Shown here: positions 18,317 to 26,550 of the stretch, piece by piece | How the letters are laid out: each line of letters opens with the position of its first letter | Position numbering within the stretch: the stretch's first letter is position 1 | DNA from: an uncultured Lachnospiraceae bacterium | GTDB taxonomy: Bacteria; Bacillota; Clostridia; Lachnospirales; Lachnospiraceae | DNA: 64,000 nt | Direction of reading: 5' to 3' | Assembly (NCBI GenBank): GCA_910587305.1 | Contig: CAJUKV010000013.1 | Span: 20,092 to 84,091, forward strand | Translations under genes and position numbers: made by a program | Notes under the pieces: generated by a model | What the model saw: only the letters and a program-made list of their open reading frames with translations | The model's database searches: none | Told to the model about the DNA's origin: nothing

Positions 18317-19375
18317 TTAACCGGTAATATCGATTGCGTGCATATAGGCGTCAGATCCACGGGCGCAGGTGACCGTAACGCTACGGCCGCTTATCAAAAC
18401 CTTGCAGCCCGAAACGCTTCTTACGTTATCTAACTTAAGCTCCATCTGTCCTTGCTGGGTATCCAGATACAACTTGTTTTCGTTTGATTTGCCTCCCACG
18501 GTCCCTTTTACGGTAGATAAGGATGTGGTGTCAACTCCTGCCGCCTGAACGCTCTCCCTGCTCGCTACAATGGTTGCCGCGTGCATGTAGGCGTCCTTTC
18601 CATGGTAAACATAAACCGTCACGGTCCTGCCGTCGGTAAGAATCATTCCGCTCCGGGAATCCGTGTTTTCATCAATGACAATCTGCATTTCTCCTTCCTT
18701 GGTGGAAAGATATAAGAGATTTTCCCTGGTCTTTTCAGAAACCGTACCGGAAACCGCCGTGGTGGCCGCGGTGACTACGGACTTTGGCGCGGGCGTAAGC
18801 CCTGAGGAAGCGCCTCCGGCCACAGAAGAAGATAGCCCGTCCGAAATAGAAACCGCATGCATATAAGCGTCTGATCCACGGGCACATGAAATGGTGTAAT
18901 TATTTCCCACCACAAGCACAACGCAGCCGTTTAAATTGGTAGTCGGATCAAGCTTAATCTGCATTTCTCCCTGGGCCGTATTGATATAAAGAATATCTTC
19001 CTGGGTTTTATCGCTTAATTTCCCGGACACGGTGGCAGTTGAGGACGAGTCTACGTTCGCCTGGGTCTTCTGCGCTCCGCTGGTAATTTTGACCGCATGG
19101 AGATATCCGTCGGATCCGTGGGAAACCGTAACGTTTATTTTTTTATCCGGTAAAAGCACCTTACAGCCGCTGGTATCCGTTCCGCTGTCTATTTTAATTT
19201 CCATTTTTCCTTCTTTCGTGGAAAGGAGCAGTAGTTCCGAGGTTGTCCCCGACATCACCGTCCCTCCCACCGTCACTTCCTCCGCCTGCGCTTCAAGCCG
19301 GTTCAGGGGAATCATAAACAGCGCAGCTATAAGGAAAAATGCAATACACAAATCTGCAATTCCACGTGTTTTCAT
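18317..19375 (-). CDS. Secreted protein of four tandem repeats, function unknown
   Basis: A 352-residue protein with a signal peptide (IADLCIAFFLIAALFMIPLN). The mature part consists of four copies of an 80-85 residue unit: (T/A)VSGTVSxKTxEN, LYLxTxxGEMQIKID, a Gly-Cys-Lys-Val-Leu segment, then RGSDAYMHAxxI. Each unit is probably a beta-rich domain, and three of the four carry a conserved cysteine after the first half. The ATG at 19375 has GGAGG upstream. It is followed at a distance by hflKC on the same strand. It could be a wall or matrix protein, but I do not recognise the family and assign no function. Confidence 0.75.
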   Translation of the reverse strand: MKTRGIADLCIAFFLIAALFMIPLNRLEAQAEEVTVGGTVMSGTTSELLLLSTKEGKMEIKIDSGTDTSGCKVLLPDKKINVTVSHGSDGYLHAVKITSGAQKTQANVDSSSTATVSGKLSDKTQEDILYINTAQGEMQIKLDPTTNLNGCVVLVVGNNYTISCARGSDAYMHAVSISDGLSSSVAGGASSGLTPAPKSVVTAATTAVSGTVSEKTRENLLYLSTKEGEMQIVIDENTDSRSGMILTDGRTVTVYVYHGKDAYMHAATIVASRESVQAAGVDTTSLSTVKGTVGGKSNENKLYLDTQQGQMELKLDNVRSVSGCKVLISGRSVTVTCARGSDAYMHAIDITG

Positions 19376-19487
19376 AAACTATGCCTCCATCTTTTATAAT
19401 ATGATTCGGATACAATCGGACGTTCTTAATTATGCACCCCCATCATATAATAATCGGCATTTAATGACAATATACTTTAATAAAATT

Positions 19488-20354
19488 TTAATAAAAAATC
19501 TGTGCTATCGGCGATGTTTCATCAATAATCAATGTTTTATTGTCCCCTGTCATAGTTGCCTTGGCAGCGTCAAGGGCCCGCAGGAAAAGGTAGAAGTCCG
19601 CTTTTTCCGGATCGTTATACGCCTCGCTTAAAATGCGCATGTATTCGGCCTCTCCTTTGGCGATAATCTCTTCCGCCTGGGCATTGGCCTGGGACTGCAT
19701 GACAATAATCTCCGCCGTGGTATTATTGGAAATCTCCTTAGCCTCCTCCTGTCCTTCCGCCTGATAAGTAGCCGCTATATTGTTCCTTTCGGAAATCATA
19801 CGCTCATAAACCGCGCTTTTATTCTCATCCGGAAGATCCAATGATTTTGTCTCTACTGCAAGGAGTTTAATTCCATACTGCTCCAGCGTATCCCCTATAT
19901 TTCCCATGATTATGCTTGTCAGTTCGCCGTCGCGGCCGCTGATTACTTCCTCCTGGCTCAGACTGCTGATTACATTTTTCAGGCTATTGTATACAATTGT
20001 ATCTATCCTGAATTCCGCATTGCTTTTCTGGGCGCTTAAGGTCTGTGTATATTTATAAGGATCCTCTATCTTCCACAGTACGAAGCAGTCCGCAATCATA
20101 GACTTTTTATCCTTTGTCATAACGTCGCTGACAGCCAGGTCATACAAAAGAACTTCATTTTGAATCGACTCCGCCGTCTGTATAAAAGGAAGCTTTAAAC
20201 TAAGCCCCGGCGTTTCCCTGATACTTTCAATTCTTCCAAATTGCTTGATAATTGTATATTCATTAGGATATGTCACCACGATAGAGCCCTGTATGATAAT
20301 AAGAGCCGCTAAAATGATTAAAAAAGATAGTATCATCCCAAACTTTTTCTTCAT
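19488..20354 (-). CDS. hflC: SPFH/Band 7 membrane protease modulator, HflC-like
   Basis: A 288-residue protein with one N-terminal membrane helix (FGMILSFLIILAALIIIQGS), then a Band 7/SPFH domain (FGRIESIRETPGLSLKLPFI) and a long Ala/Glu-rich coiled coil (QAEGQEEAKEISNNTTAEII, MQSQANAQAEEIIAKGEAEY). In bacteria HflC and HflK assemble into a cage around FtsH and control membrane protein turnover. It follows hflK by 264 bases, with a repeat element between them. AGGGTG precedes the ATG at 20354. Confidence 0.88.
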   Translation of the reverse strand: MKKKFGMILSFLIILAALIIIQGSIVVTYPNEYTIIKQFGRIESIRETPGLSLKLPFIQTAESIQNEVLLYDLAVSDVMTKDKKSMIADCFVLWKIEDPYKYTQTLSAQKSNAEFRIDTIVYNSLKNVISSLSQEEVISGRDGELTSIIMGNIGDTLEQYGIKLLAVETKSLDLPDENKSAVYERMISERNNIAATYQAEGQEEAKEISNNTTAEIIVMQSQANAQAEEIIAKGEAEYMRILSEAYNDPEKADFYLFLRALDAAKATMTGDNKTLIIDETSPIAQIFY

Positions 20355-20439
20355 AAATTTTCACCCTTTCTGTTCTGATAGTCTCATCCCTTAAATTCCT
20401 TCGGTCAGCAGCCGCCTGACTCATCGCCCCCGGGAATTA

Positions 20440-20612
20440 GCTTTCCTTTCAAAGTTTCCGCACACTTCCCGACATGCCGCCTTGCGGCACAAACAATGTT
20501 TGAAGAATGACCGTCAGGGCATTCTTCTGAGTGTGAAAATAGCTTGCTTTGCAAGCCTTAGTTGTTCTTAGGCGGCGTTTTCTGACGCCTTAGAACTTCT
20601 CTTCACACTTAG
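20440..20612. repeat. R-family palindromic repeat between hflK and hflC
   Basis: Contains GACATGCCGCCTTGCGGCAC, a stem AAGAATG...CATTCTTCTGAGTGTG and CTTAGGCGGCG...CGCCTTAG. Similar units lie at 28944-29085, 37484-37526 and 49258-49372. Several hairpins in a row resemble bacterial interspersed mosaic elements. Confidence 0.6.
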
Positions 20613-20618
20613 ATACAA

Positions 20619-21734
20619 TCAATCATCCATATCCTCGTCACCGGTAACCGAATCACTGTTTCCGGAGGGGTCGTTTAAAGCGTCCGAACCATCTAAAGCG
20701 CCGGTTCCGTTACCGCCCGTTCCTCCTGTGGCGCCATTAAATGCCGATGAATCAATAAAGGATTCCAGGGGCAGCATGGTCTGTGTGGTGCCGTTGCTCC
20801 TTTCAATAATAACCTTCATATCCGGCAGAATGTCCTCCATTACTTCATAGAACATCCTCTGTTTGGTAATTAAGGGATATTTTTGATATTCCGCATAGAG
20901 CTCATTTAATCTAGCGGTTTGTCCCTTTGCCTCATTAACCCGCTCTTCCGCCTGGGCCTGGGCTGTTTTTAAAGTTTCGTCTACCAGGGCTCTGGCTGCC
21001 GGAATATCCTCATTTCGCTTTTGATTTGCCTTGTTGATGGAAGTTTCCTTTCCCTGCTTGGCATTTTCCACATTCTTAAAAGCGTTTATAACCTCCTGGG
21101 TAGGCGGTTCGGCATCCTGTATGGTAATGTTTACAAGCTGAATACCGATATCCTCACTGTCAAGACGGGTAATGATTTTTTCTTTGATAGACGCCTGAAT
21201 TTCATTTTTTCCTGTTGTAATGACGCTGTCCACATCATATAGACCGATGGTATCACGAATATAACTCTGCGTAAGATTCTTTAAAATCGCCACAGGATTC
21301 TCCGATGCAAAAAGATATTTCACCGGATCCGTGACTCTGTATTCCACATAAAAATCCACATTTACAAAGTTATAATCTCTGGTAATCATAAAGGATTCCT
21401 TGTCCACCGACTCACCTGATTCCGCATCATACCCTATGGAAAAACCATTTATCGTCTTTGGCACCTTTGACAGATGCTGGATATAAGGAAGTTTCATATG
21501 AATACCTGATTCTTCCACAATTGCAGGTTGGCCAAAGGTAGTAATAACGGCATATTCGTTTTCTTTCAAGGAGTAGACACTCCCGCCAAGCAGATACAGT
21601 ATCACCAAAAAGCATACAATAACACCCGATATCATTGAAGCTGTCCTGCGATTTTTTTCGTTCCTGCGTCTTTTTTCTTCCGTCTCCTGATCATATACGG
21701 TTTCCTTTTCCTTTTTCTTTTTTCCTTTCAACAT
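20619..21734 (-). CDS. hflK: SPFH/Band 7 membrane protease modulator, HflK-like
   Basis: A 371-residue protein with a charged cytoplasmic N terminus, one membrane helix (MISGVIVCFLVILYLLGGSV), an SPFH domain (YAVITTFGQPAIVEESGIHM, ITIQDAEPPTQEVINAFKNV), a coiled coil of Ala/Glu-rich sequence and a Gly/Asp-rich tail (GGTGGNGTGALDGSD) like the Gly-rich tail of HflK. Expected partner of HflC. Its 5' leader contains a yybP-ykoY-type riboswitch, suggesting manganese-responsive expression. AAAAGGAGG precedes the ATG at 21734. Confidence 0.88.
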   Translation of the reverse strand: MLKGKKKKEKETVYDQETEEKRRRNEKNRRTASMISGVIVCFLVILYLLGGSVYSLKENEYAVITTFGQPAIVEESGIHMKLPYIQHLSKVPKTINGFSIGYDAESGESVDKESFMITRDYNFVNVDFYVEYRVTDPVKYLFASENPVAILKNLTQSYIRDTIGLYDVDSVITTGKNEIQASIKEKIITRLDSEDIGIQLVNITIQDAEPPTQEVINAFKNVENAKQGKETSINKANQKRNEDIPAARALVDETLKTAQAQAEERVNEAKGQTARLNELYAEYQKYPLITKQRMFYEVMEDILPDMKVIIERSNGTTQTMLPLESFIDSSAFNGATGGTGGNGTGALDGSDALNDPSGNSDSVTGDEDMDD

Positions 21735-21821
21735 ACTTTTTCCTCCTTTTTTATGATGCGCTTTTCAATTCTTCCGCACATGCCTTTATGACTGATTTTC
21801 CGTCATGTACACATAGCTAAT

Positions 21822-21974
21822 AAAAAAAGACCTTTACCACAGCTTCGGGCTGCGATAAAAGTCTTGCTACGGCTTTGTTTCTTCCGGACTCGAATCGGAT
21901 GTTTCCATCGTCCTGACGACTCGAATATACTTTAGGCTCCGCCTTAAGCATCAGCTACTCCCTTTTATCTCTTG
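21822..21974 (-). ncRNA. yybP-ykoY (Mn2+) riboswitch with terminator
   Basis: Minus-strand RNA carries the family's conserved pieces: GGGAGUAGC near the 5' end, GUCGUCAGGACGAUGGAAAC in the middle and GUAGCAAGAC at the 3' end. P1 forms from GAUAAAAG (21962-21969) and CUUUUAUC (21854-21861). The second strand of P1 is also the 5' arm of a 16-pair terminator stem (21828-21864) followed by seven U. Ligand binding would therefore favour read-through, an ON switch. Known members bind Mn2+. The next gene is hflK, starting about 90 bases downstream. Confidence 0.85.
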
Positions 21975-21979
21975 AAATG

Positions 21980-22008
21980 ATATTAGCATATTGTTAATTT
22001 TTTGTCAA
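21980..22008 (-). promoter_or_regulatory. Promoter of the riboswitch-hflKC transcript
   Basis: TTGACA (22003-22008), 17 bases, TAATAT (21980-21985) on the minus strand, placing the start a few bases before the P1 stem of the riboswitch. Confidence 0.8.
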
Positions 22009-22050
22009 GGCATTTGTTCCATATCACTTTTCATACCATTGAAAAAATGT

Positions 22051-22166
22051 TACTACGGCTCAGGAATGCGCACTTGCTGCGCATTCCGTGAGAATATGAT
22101 GCAGGAGTGAAGGGCGATCTTTGCGTAGCAAAACTCAAAATATCGCCCCGAAAGTTACTTTTGTTG
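22051..22166. repeat. Q-family related repeat
   Basis: The head TACGGCTCAGGAATGCGCAC...TGCGCATTCCGTGAGAAT resembles the head of the Q elements at 25943, 53324 and 62491 (TCAGCCCAGG...CCGTGAGAA). No clear target duplication was found. The rest of the 22010-22407 gap is AT-rich without a gene. Confidence 0.45.
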
Positions 22167-22407
22167 GCCTGCCGTCCGCTTCGAGCTAATATTTTCAATT
22201 ATTCCGATTTTATTTCGAATATCTTTCAATTGTATACATTATTTATTTAATTTCCATATTTTTGAAACTTTCTGCAAGTTATTTATTAAAAAAAGAATGA
22301 TTTCGTTCACTATTGAAGCATCCTCTATCTCATTTTAAGAAAAAGAATTGTTTTCCATACGCTTTTATCGCATGGCTTTGGATTTTGTGTATACCCGCAG
22401 GCGCCGT

Positions 22408-22879
22408 CTATGTCTGTGGTTCTTCAGATTTTTGTTTGTAGGCGGTTACGGCCGGGTCCTTCATCTGAAAGCTTCGGAACCATTCTTTGGTTTCCTGATT
22501 TTTTTCGGTAAGGGATCTGTTTTTATACAGGAAGCGGGTCAGGGCGTAGCAGTCCACCCAGATTTCATTATTGCCTTCTTTTTGGGATTCGTCAAAAATA
22601 AGCTGTAATCCCCAATGGAGATGCACTGTTTCAATATTGTTCGTATTCTCCACTTTGCTGTATCCGGTATGACCCATGTAGCCAATCACATCCCCCGCAG
22701 TGACGATACTCCCCTCTTTCAGCTCCAAAGCATATGGAAAATTCTGGCGCAGATGCGCGTAATAATAGTAGCGCTTGCCGTCAAAGCTGCGGATACCAAT
22801 TCGCCATCCGCCGTACTGGTTCCAGCCAAGTGCCTCCACATAACCGGATTCTATTGCAATGATTGGCGTGCCAATCTGA
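22408..22879 (-). pseudogene. C-terminal part of an M23 metallopeptidase gene (split by insertion)
   Basis: From QIGTPIIAIESGYVEALGWN onward this reads as the C-terminal half of an M23 (LytM) peptidase: IGIRSFDGKRYYYYAHL, GDVIGYMGHTG, and the zinc-binding HLHWGLQLIFDESQKEG. The N-terminal half, ending MMGQIGTPI, lies at 26551-27177 on the same strand. The frame opens at 22914 inside the inserted DNA (MRRRGKKFFHFI), so a fusion peptide could be made, but the first zinc ligands are missing. If the 3.7-kb insert were excised, a full peptidase would be restored. Confidence 0.85.
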
Positions 22880-22897
22880 ATAAAGTGAAAAAATTTC

Positions 22898-23044
22898 TTA
22901 CCCCTCCTTCTCATTATCGGGCAGAGGGCCTTTGGATGTCCCGTTTCTTATACCATAATAAATATCGACAAAAGCATCTGTTATCCTGTCAATTGCTCCC
23001 TCCGTAAGTTCCACATTACAGCTTATTTCATTGTTATTTTTCAT
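22898..23044 (-). CDS. Small acidic protein in the recombinase element
   Basis: A 48-residue frame, MKNNNEISCNVELTEGAIDR followed by ITDAFVDIYYGIRNG, starting at 23044 behind CAGGGGGTATATGG. It is amphipathic and acidic and lies divergent from the recombinase gene near the left end of the element. Its stop overlaps the opening of the M23 C-terminal fragment frame. It could be an excision partner or a regulator; nothing in the sequence decides this. Family not recognised. Confidence 0.5.
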   Translation of the reverse strand: MKNNNEISCNVELTEGAIDRITDAFVDIYYGIRNGTSKGPLPDNEKEG

Positions 23045-23372
23045 CCATATACCCCCTGCATGATAATAGGCAAAGCCCATTGTTATGCCACATTGTATCG
23101 TCAATAATGCTCAAATCATTTTACCGGTTCATTCTATGCGGTACTGGTTGTACACCTTACTTCTTTTTTATTCTCGCGTATGCCGGACAGGATAGGCGTT
23201 CATAAAAATAAAATATTTCTATTAGCAAAAATATACGCAGAAGTCGCCAAGTATCCTCACAAGTACGGCTGCTTGGTTCGTTGTTCGCGGAAATAAAATA
23301 CTACCAATTGTTATTTTTGTATATATTCCCCAATAGAATTTATAGACAGCCTATCTAAAGGAGAATTCCTAT

Positions 23373-24953
23373 ATGTTTACAATTGGAATTTATCCACGTA
23401 AATCTGTTTACAGAGATAACAGTGATTCTGTTAAAGTACAAATCCAGCTCTGCAAAGATTATGCCGGAATTGTCTACAAGGATAAAGAAATAACATTTAA
23501 AATTTATGATAAAGATGAGGGTTTCTCGGGCAAGAATACTAACCGTCCCGGCTTTCAGGAACTGATGGCGGATGTCCGGGCCGGGCTCCTTCAGGCCGTC
23601 ATGGTATATAAACTGGATCGCATCAGCCGCAATGTACAGGAATTTTCCTCTATGTACGAGATATTCAACCAATATCACGTGTCATTTATTTCCGTAAAAG
23701 AGTCCTTTGACACCACTACTCCCATGGGGCGAACCGTTATGTATATATTAGCTGCCTTTGCACAGTTAGAGCGCGAAAACACCTCGGAACGGGTAACCGA
23801 TAATATGCAGGCTCTGGGGGCTTCCGGCAAATGGACAGGCGGAAGACTTCCATGCGGCATGACTTCCATACGCCGAAGAACCGGCGAAAAAGAACACTCT
23901 TATCTCCTCATAGACGAAGAAAATATCTGGCGTCCCAGGCTTATCTACCAGCTGCTTTTGGAGGGCTGTACGATCACAAGGATAGAGCGTTACTGCCGCG
24001 CCCACGGCATTCGAAACCAAAATGGAAAGTTTTTTAATACCTCCCAGCTCTACAATCTCATTACCAACCCGGTCTACTGTCAAAACAGCATGGATGCCTA
24101 CAATTATTTTCGGGATCATGGCTGTTCTTTACCGGATCAGGCTCTTTTTGACGGCACAAAAGGGTTAATCGGGTACGGAAAGACAAAAAATGACAAAGAT
24201 TCGCAGCGGAAATGTGATAAGAAAGACTGGCGCATTGCCATAGGCATCCACGAGCCCGTGATTTTGGCTTCCGATTGGATTGCGGCACAGGGCCGTCTGG
24301 GAATCAACAAAATGTTCCACTCCCCAAAATATGAAGCAGGTATTTTAAAAGGAGTTCTGACATGCAGCTGCGGCTCGCGCATGTCCGTCCGCACTTATAT
24401 GAAAAATAACACTCGGTTTTCTTATTATTACTGCGTTGATATGGCGCGCATGGGAAAGCAACACTGTAATTCCCAATATATCCCTATAGAAAAACTGGAT
24501 CGCCTTTTTATTAGCTCCCTTCAAACCATACCCCTAAACCCGGATAGGATAAATAGCGCTGACAGCGCTGATAATCCCGGAAGCACCAGACAATATCACC
24601 CATTGCAGGATAATTCCTCCCTTAAAAGGGAAATCAGAAGCATACGGCTTTCGATAGGTAACCTCACATCAGCCCTTGCTAAGGCTCAGGAAACCGCCGC
24701 CGCCAGTTATATCATTCATCAAATAAATGATCTGGACTCCCAAAAAAAACGGCTGGAAGAGGATCTGCAAAATGCACTGTTAAAAGAGACCGCACCTAAA
24801 TCCATCAGTCAAACCGGAAATCAAGTGCATGATAACATACGTTATATACTTAAAAATTTTAATTCCGTTGATTATAAAGGCAAAAACGAGCTGATCCGAA
24901 AAATAGTGAAACTCTGTGTATTTGACGGGAAAAACCTGCGCGTGGTTTTCTGA
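23373..24953 (+). CDS. Large serine recombinase (integrase/resolvase type)
   Basis: A 526-residue protein with all expected parts. The resolvase catalytic domain occupies residues 1-145 with nucleophile Ser11 in GIYPRKS, the arginine-containing YKLDRISRN and the PMGRTVMYILAAFAQLERE segment. The recombinase domain follows (about 155-310). A zinc ribbon begins near residue 330 (CSCGSRM...YYYCVDMARMGKQHC), and a coiled-coil motif lies near 420-475. The length is typical of phage or transposon integrases such as TndX/TnpX-like proteins. The gene is intact, with AAAGGAG nine bases before the ATG. It probably catalysed insertion into the M23 gene and might excise the element. Confidence 0.93.
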   Translation: MFTIGIYPRKSVYRDNSDSVKVQIQLCKDYAGIVYKDKEITFKIYDKDEGFSGKNTNRPGFQELMADVRAGLLQAVMVYKLDRISRNVQEFSSMYEIFNQYHVSFISVKESFDTTTPMGRTVMYILAAFAQLERENTSERVTDNMQALGASGKWTGGRLPCGMTSIRRRTGEKEHSYLLIDEENIWRPRLIYQLLLEGCTITRIERYCRAHGIRNQNGKFFNTSQLYNLITNPVYCQNSMDAYNYFRDHGCSLPDQALFDGTKGLIGYGKTKNDKDSQRKCDKKDWRIAIGIHEPVILASDWIAAQGRLGINKMFHSPKYEAGILKGVLTCSCGSRMSVRTYMKNNTRFSYYYCVDMARMGKQHCNSQYIPIEKLDRLFISSLQTIPLNPDRINSADSADNPGSTRQYHPLQDNSSLKREIRSIRLSIGNLTSALAKAQETAAASYIIHQINDLDSQKKRLEEDLQNALLKETAPKSISQTGNQVHDNIRYILKNFNSVDYKGKNELIRKIVKLCVFDGKNLRVVF

Positions 24954-25001
24954 TTTTGTTTTTGGTATTATCATTGGTTTCATCTTTGATTACATCTTTA
25001 T

Positions 25002-25898
25002 TTATCCGAATGCTACTGCGTTTTTCCTCCGATACTCCGTGGGCGTACATCCGTACTCATTTATAAAAATTTTTGAAAAATAGCTTAAGTGATTAAATCC
25101 GCAGGAGAATGCAATCTGTGTAACTTTGTCCTGCGAGCCTGTTAACAGGCGGCGGCTGACTTCCAAACGATATTTATTGAGAAAGTCGACCGGCGACTGA
25201 TGAAGATATTGCTTGAAGATCTTACAGCATTTGCTTCGGCTTATATTGGCAGAGGCCGCAATCTCATCAAGCGTTAGCGCATCCTGGTAATGCTCGTGAA
25301 TATAAGAAACCATTTTCTTTTGCAAAACCAGATCGGTAGGCTCAACCATAGCTTCCTGCCGAAGCTTTGGCTTACATTCTTCAAATAAAATTTGCCACAG
25401 AAGATAAGTCTCACTAATGAGTCTCAGCTCATCGCCATCCTTCATTTTCTTTTTTATACAATCCAAATGATGAATGGATTCCACTATCCTGCGGTGATTG
25501 GGCGAATCAATATCATAACACAGATATTCTATCTCACTGTTTTCAATCAAAGGCGTCACAAATTTTTTGTACATAGTGGAGCCTTCATTCAAAATGCCGG
25601 GCTGAAAGCGGATACAGATGAATTTGCAGTTTTGATCGTGCCGGGAAGATCCATAATGCAGATGCTGTGAGTTGATAATAACACAACTCTGGTCTTTTAA
25701 AGGGATCGTTTTCCCATTCACATGGTAGTTCATTTTCCCCTCCGTGATATAGATAATTTCAATATCCTTATGCCAGTGGCAGAGAGCTTTCCTATCCGGA
25801 TAATCTGCAATATCGTTGTCATGGACATAGAACGGAATATGGCCGCAATTATATTCCACCACCTCCGAGGCGTCCTGCATAACGTTCATATATATCAT
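25002..25898 (-). CDS. AraC/XylS-family transcriptional regulator
   Basis: A 298-residue protein. The N-terminal cupin sensor (about 15-150: HWHKDIEIIYITEGKMNYHV, then IINSQHLH) is followed by a C-terminal pair of helix-turn-helix motifs (LDEIAASANISRSKCCKIFK, then VTQIAFSCGFNHLSYFSKIF). Such proteins usually control sugar or glycoside genes, but no such gene accompanies it inside the element. It converges on the recombinase gene with a 48-base gap and appears to be cargo. AAAGGAGG lies upstream of the ATG at 25898. Confidence 0.88.
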   Translation of the reverse strand: MIYMNVMQDASEVVEYNCGHIPFYVHDNDIADYPDRKALCHWHKDIEIIYITEGKMNYHVNGKTIPLKDQSCVIINSQHLHYGSSRHDQNCKFICIRFQPGILNEGSTMYKKFVTPLIENSEIEYLCYDIDSPNHRRIVESIHHLDCIKKKMKDGDELRLISETYLLWQILFEECKPKLRQEAMVEPTDLVLQKKMVSYIHEHYQDALTLDEIAASANISRSKCCKIFKQYLHQSPVDFLNKYRLEVSRRLLTGSQDKVTQIAFSCGFNHLSYFSKIFINEYGCTPTEYRRKNAVAFG

Positions 25899-25942
25899 AG
25901 GAAACCGTCCTCCTTTCCCTGTTCCCCAATTGGTACGTCAGA

Positions 25943-26073
25943 GTAACTATTCAGCCCAGGCTGCAAATTCCGTGAGAACGCATAAAAGCTTTAAAGAATC
26001 CGGCCTCTTTGCCGAAGGTAAATTTGGAATAGGCCGGATTCCGTAATTATGAAGCCAAAGTCTGAATCGTTAC
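25943..26073. mobile_element. Q-family MITE-like element (copy Q1)
   Basis: 131 bases bounded by GTAACTATTCAG and CTGAATCGTTAC, a near-perfect terminal inverted repeat. It is flanked by ACGTCAGA and GCGTCAGG, which agree at 6 of 8 bases and fit an old 8-bp target duplication. Internal stem: AATCCGGCCTCTTTGCCGAA / ATAGGCCGGATT. It has no coding capacity. It lies within the serine-recombinase element. Between 26082 and 26324 nothing further is evident. Confidence 0.7.
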
Positions 26074-26324
26074 GCGTCAGGCACCATTTTAAGCGCAGGC
26101 GTATCTATGCTTATGAAAATATGCCTGCAAAAAATTGTCTGTGAAAAATTGTCTTTACGACGCATCTTCAAAATACGATTTTTATAATTTTCAGCGACAA
26201 ATATGTTAGATATCCTCAAAGAAATCTACTAATATTATATCATAACAAAGAAACAACGCAAACACAAACAACAAAGGAAAGGCTAAGCCAGCCATCCATA
26301 AATAAAAAGAAAGGGGCAGTGACT

Positions 26325-26471
26325 ATGAAAAATTATATGAAGACAATGTTGGAAACCTATTTTACAAGAAACCTGGTTGTTATGAAGCAGATAGGAAATG
26401 AAAATGTACCTGCCGAAATTCTGAAAAGAAATTCCTACTCATTACTAAACATCTCTCCCAGATTTTTTTAG
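26325..26471 (+). CDS. Small ORF near the right end of the recombinase element
   Basis: A 48-residue frame, MKNYMKTMLETYFTRNLVVM then KQIGNENVPAEILKRN, with GAAAGGGGCAGTGACT before the ATG. Good ribosome site and helical, charged composition; no recognised domain. It could be a short regulatory peptide of the element. Confidence 0.45.
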   Translation: MKNYMKTMLETYFTRNLVVMKQIGNENVPAEILKRNSYSLLNISPRFF

Positions 26472-26515
26472 ACTCTGAGCGGCAATAAACGATTTTCTTC
26501 CTATAAAATAATGAA

Positions 26516-26547
26516 AACCCCCGGACGCATGCAAAATCCGGGGGGTT
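26516..26547 (-). terminator. Terminator inside the right end of the element
   Basis: AACCCCCGGA pairs with TCCGGGGGGTT. On the minus strand the stem is followed by TTTTCATTATTTT. It would stop transcripts of the truncated N-terminal peptidase fragment as they enter the element. Confidence 0.65.
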
Positions 26548-26550
26548 CAT

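Noticed and set aside
22408..22914. The M23 C-terminal frame as an independent peptidase gene
   Set aside because: The first zinc ligands are missing, its opening residues derive from inserted DNA, and the matching N-terminal half lies at 26551-27177.
23105..23372. Search for a promoter or second gene between the small ORF and the recombinase
   Set aside because: Only weak -35/-10 candidates were found (for example TTGTTA with poor spacing), not enough to report.
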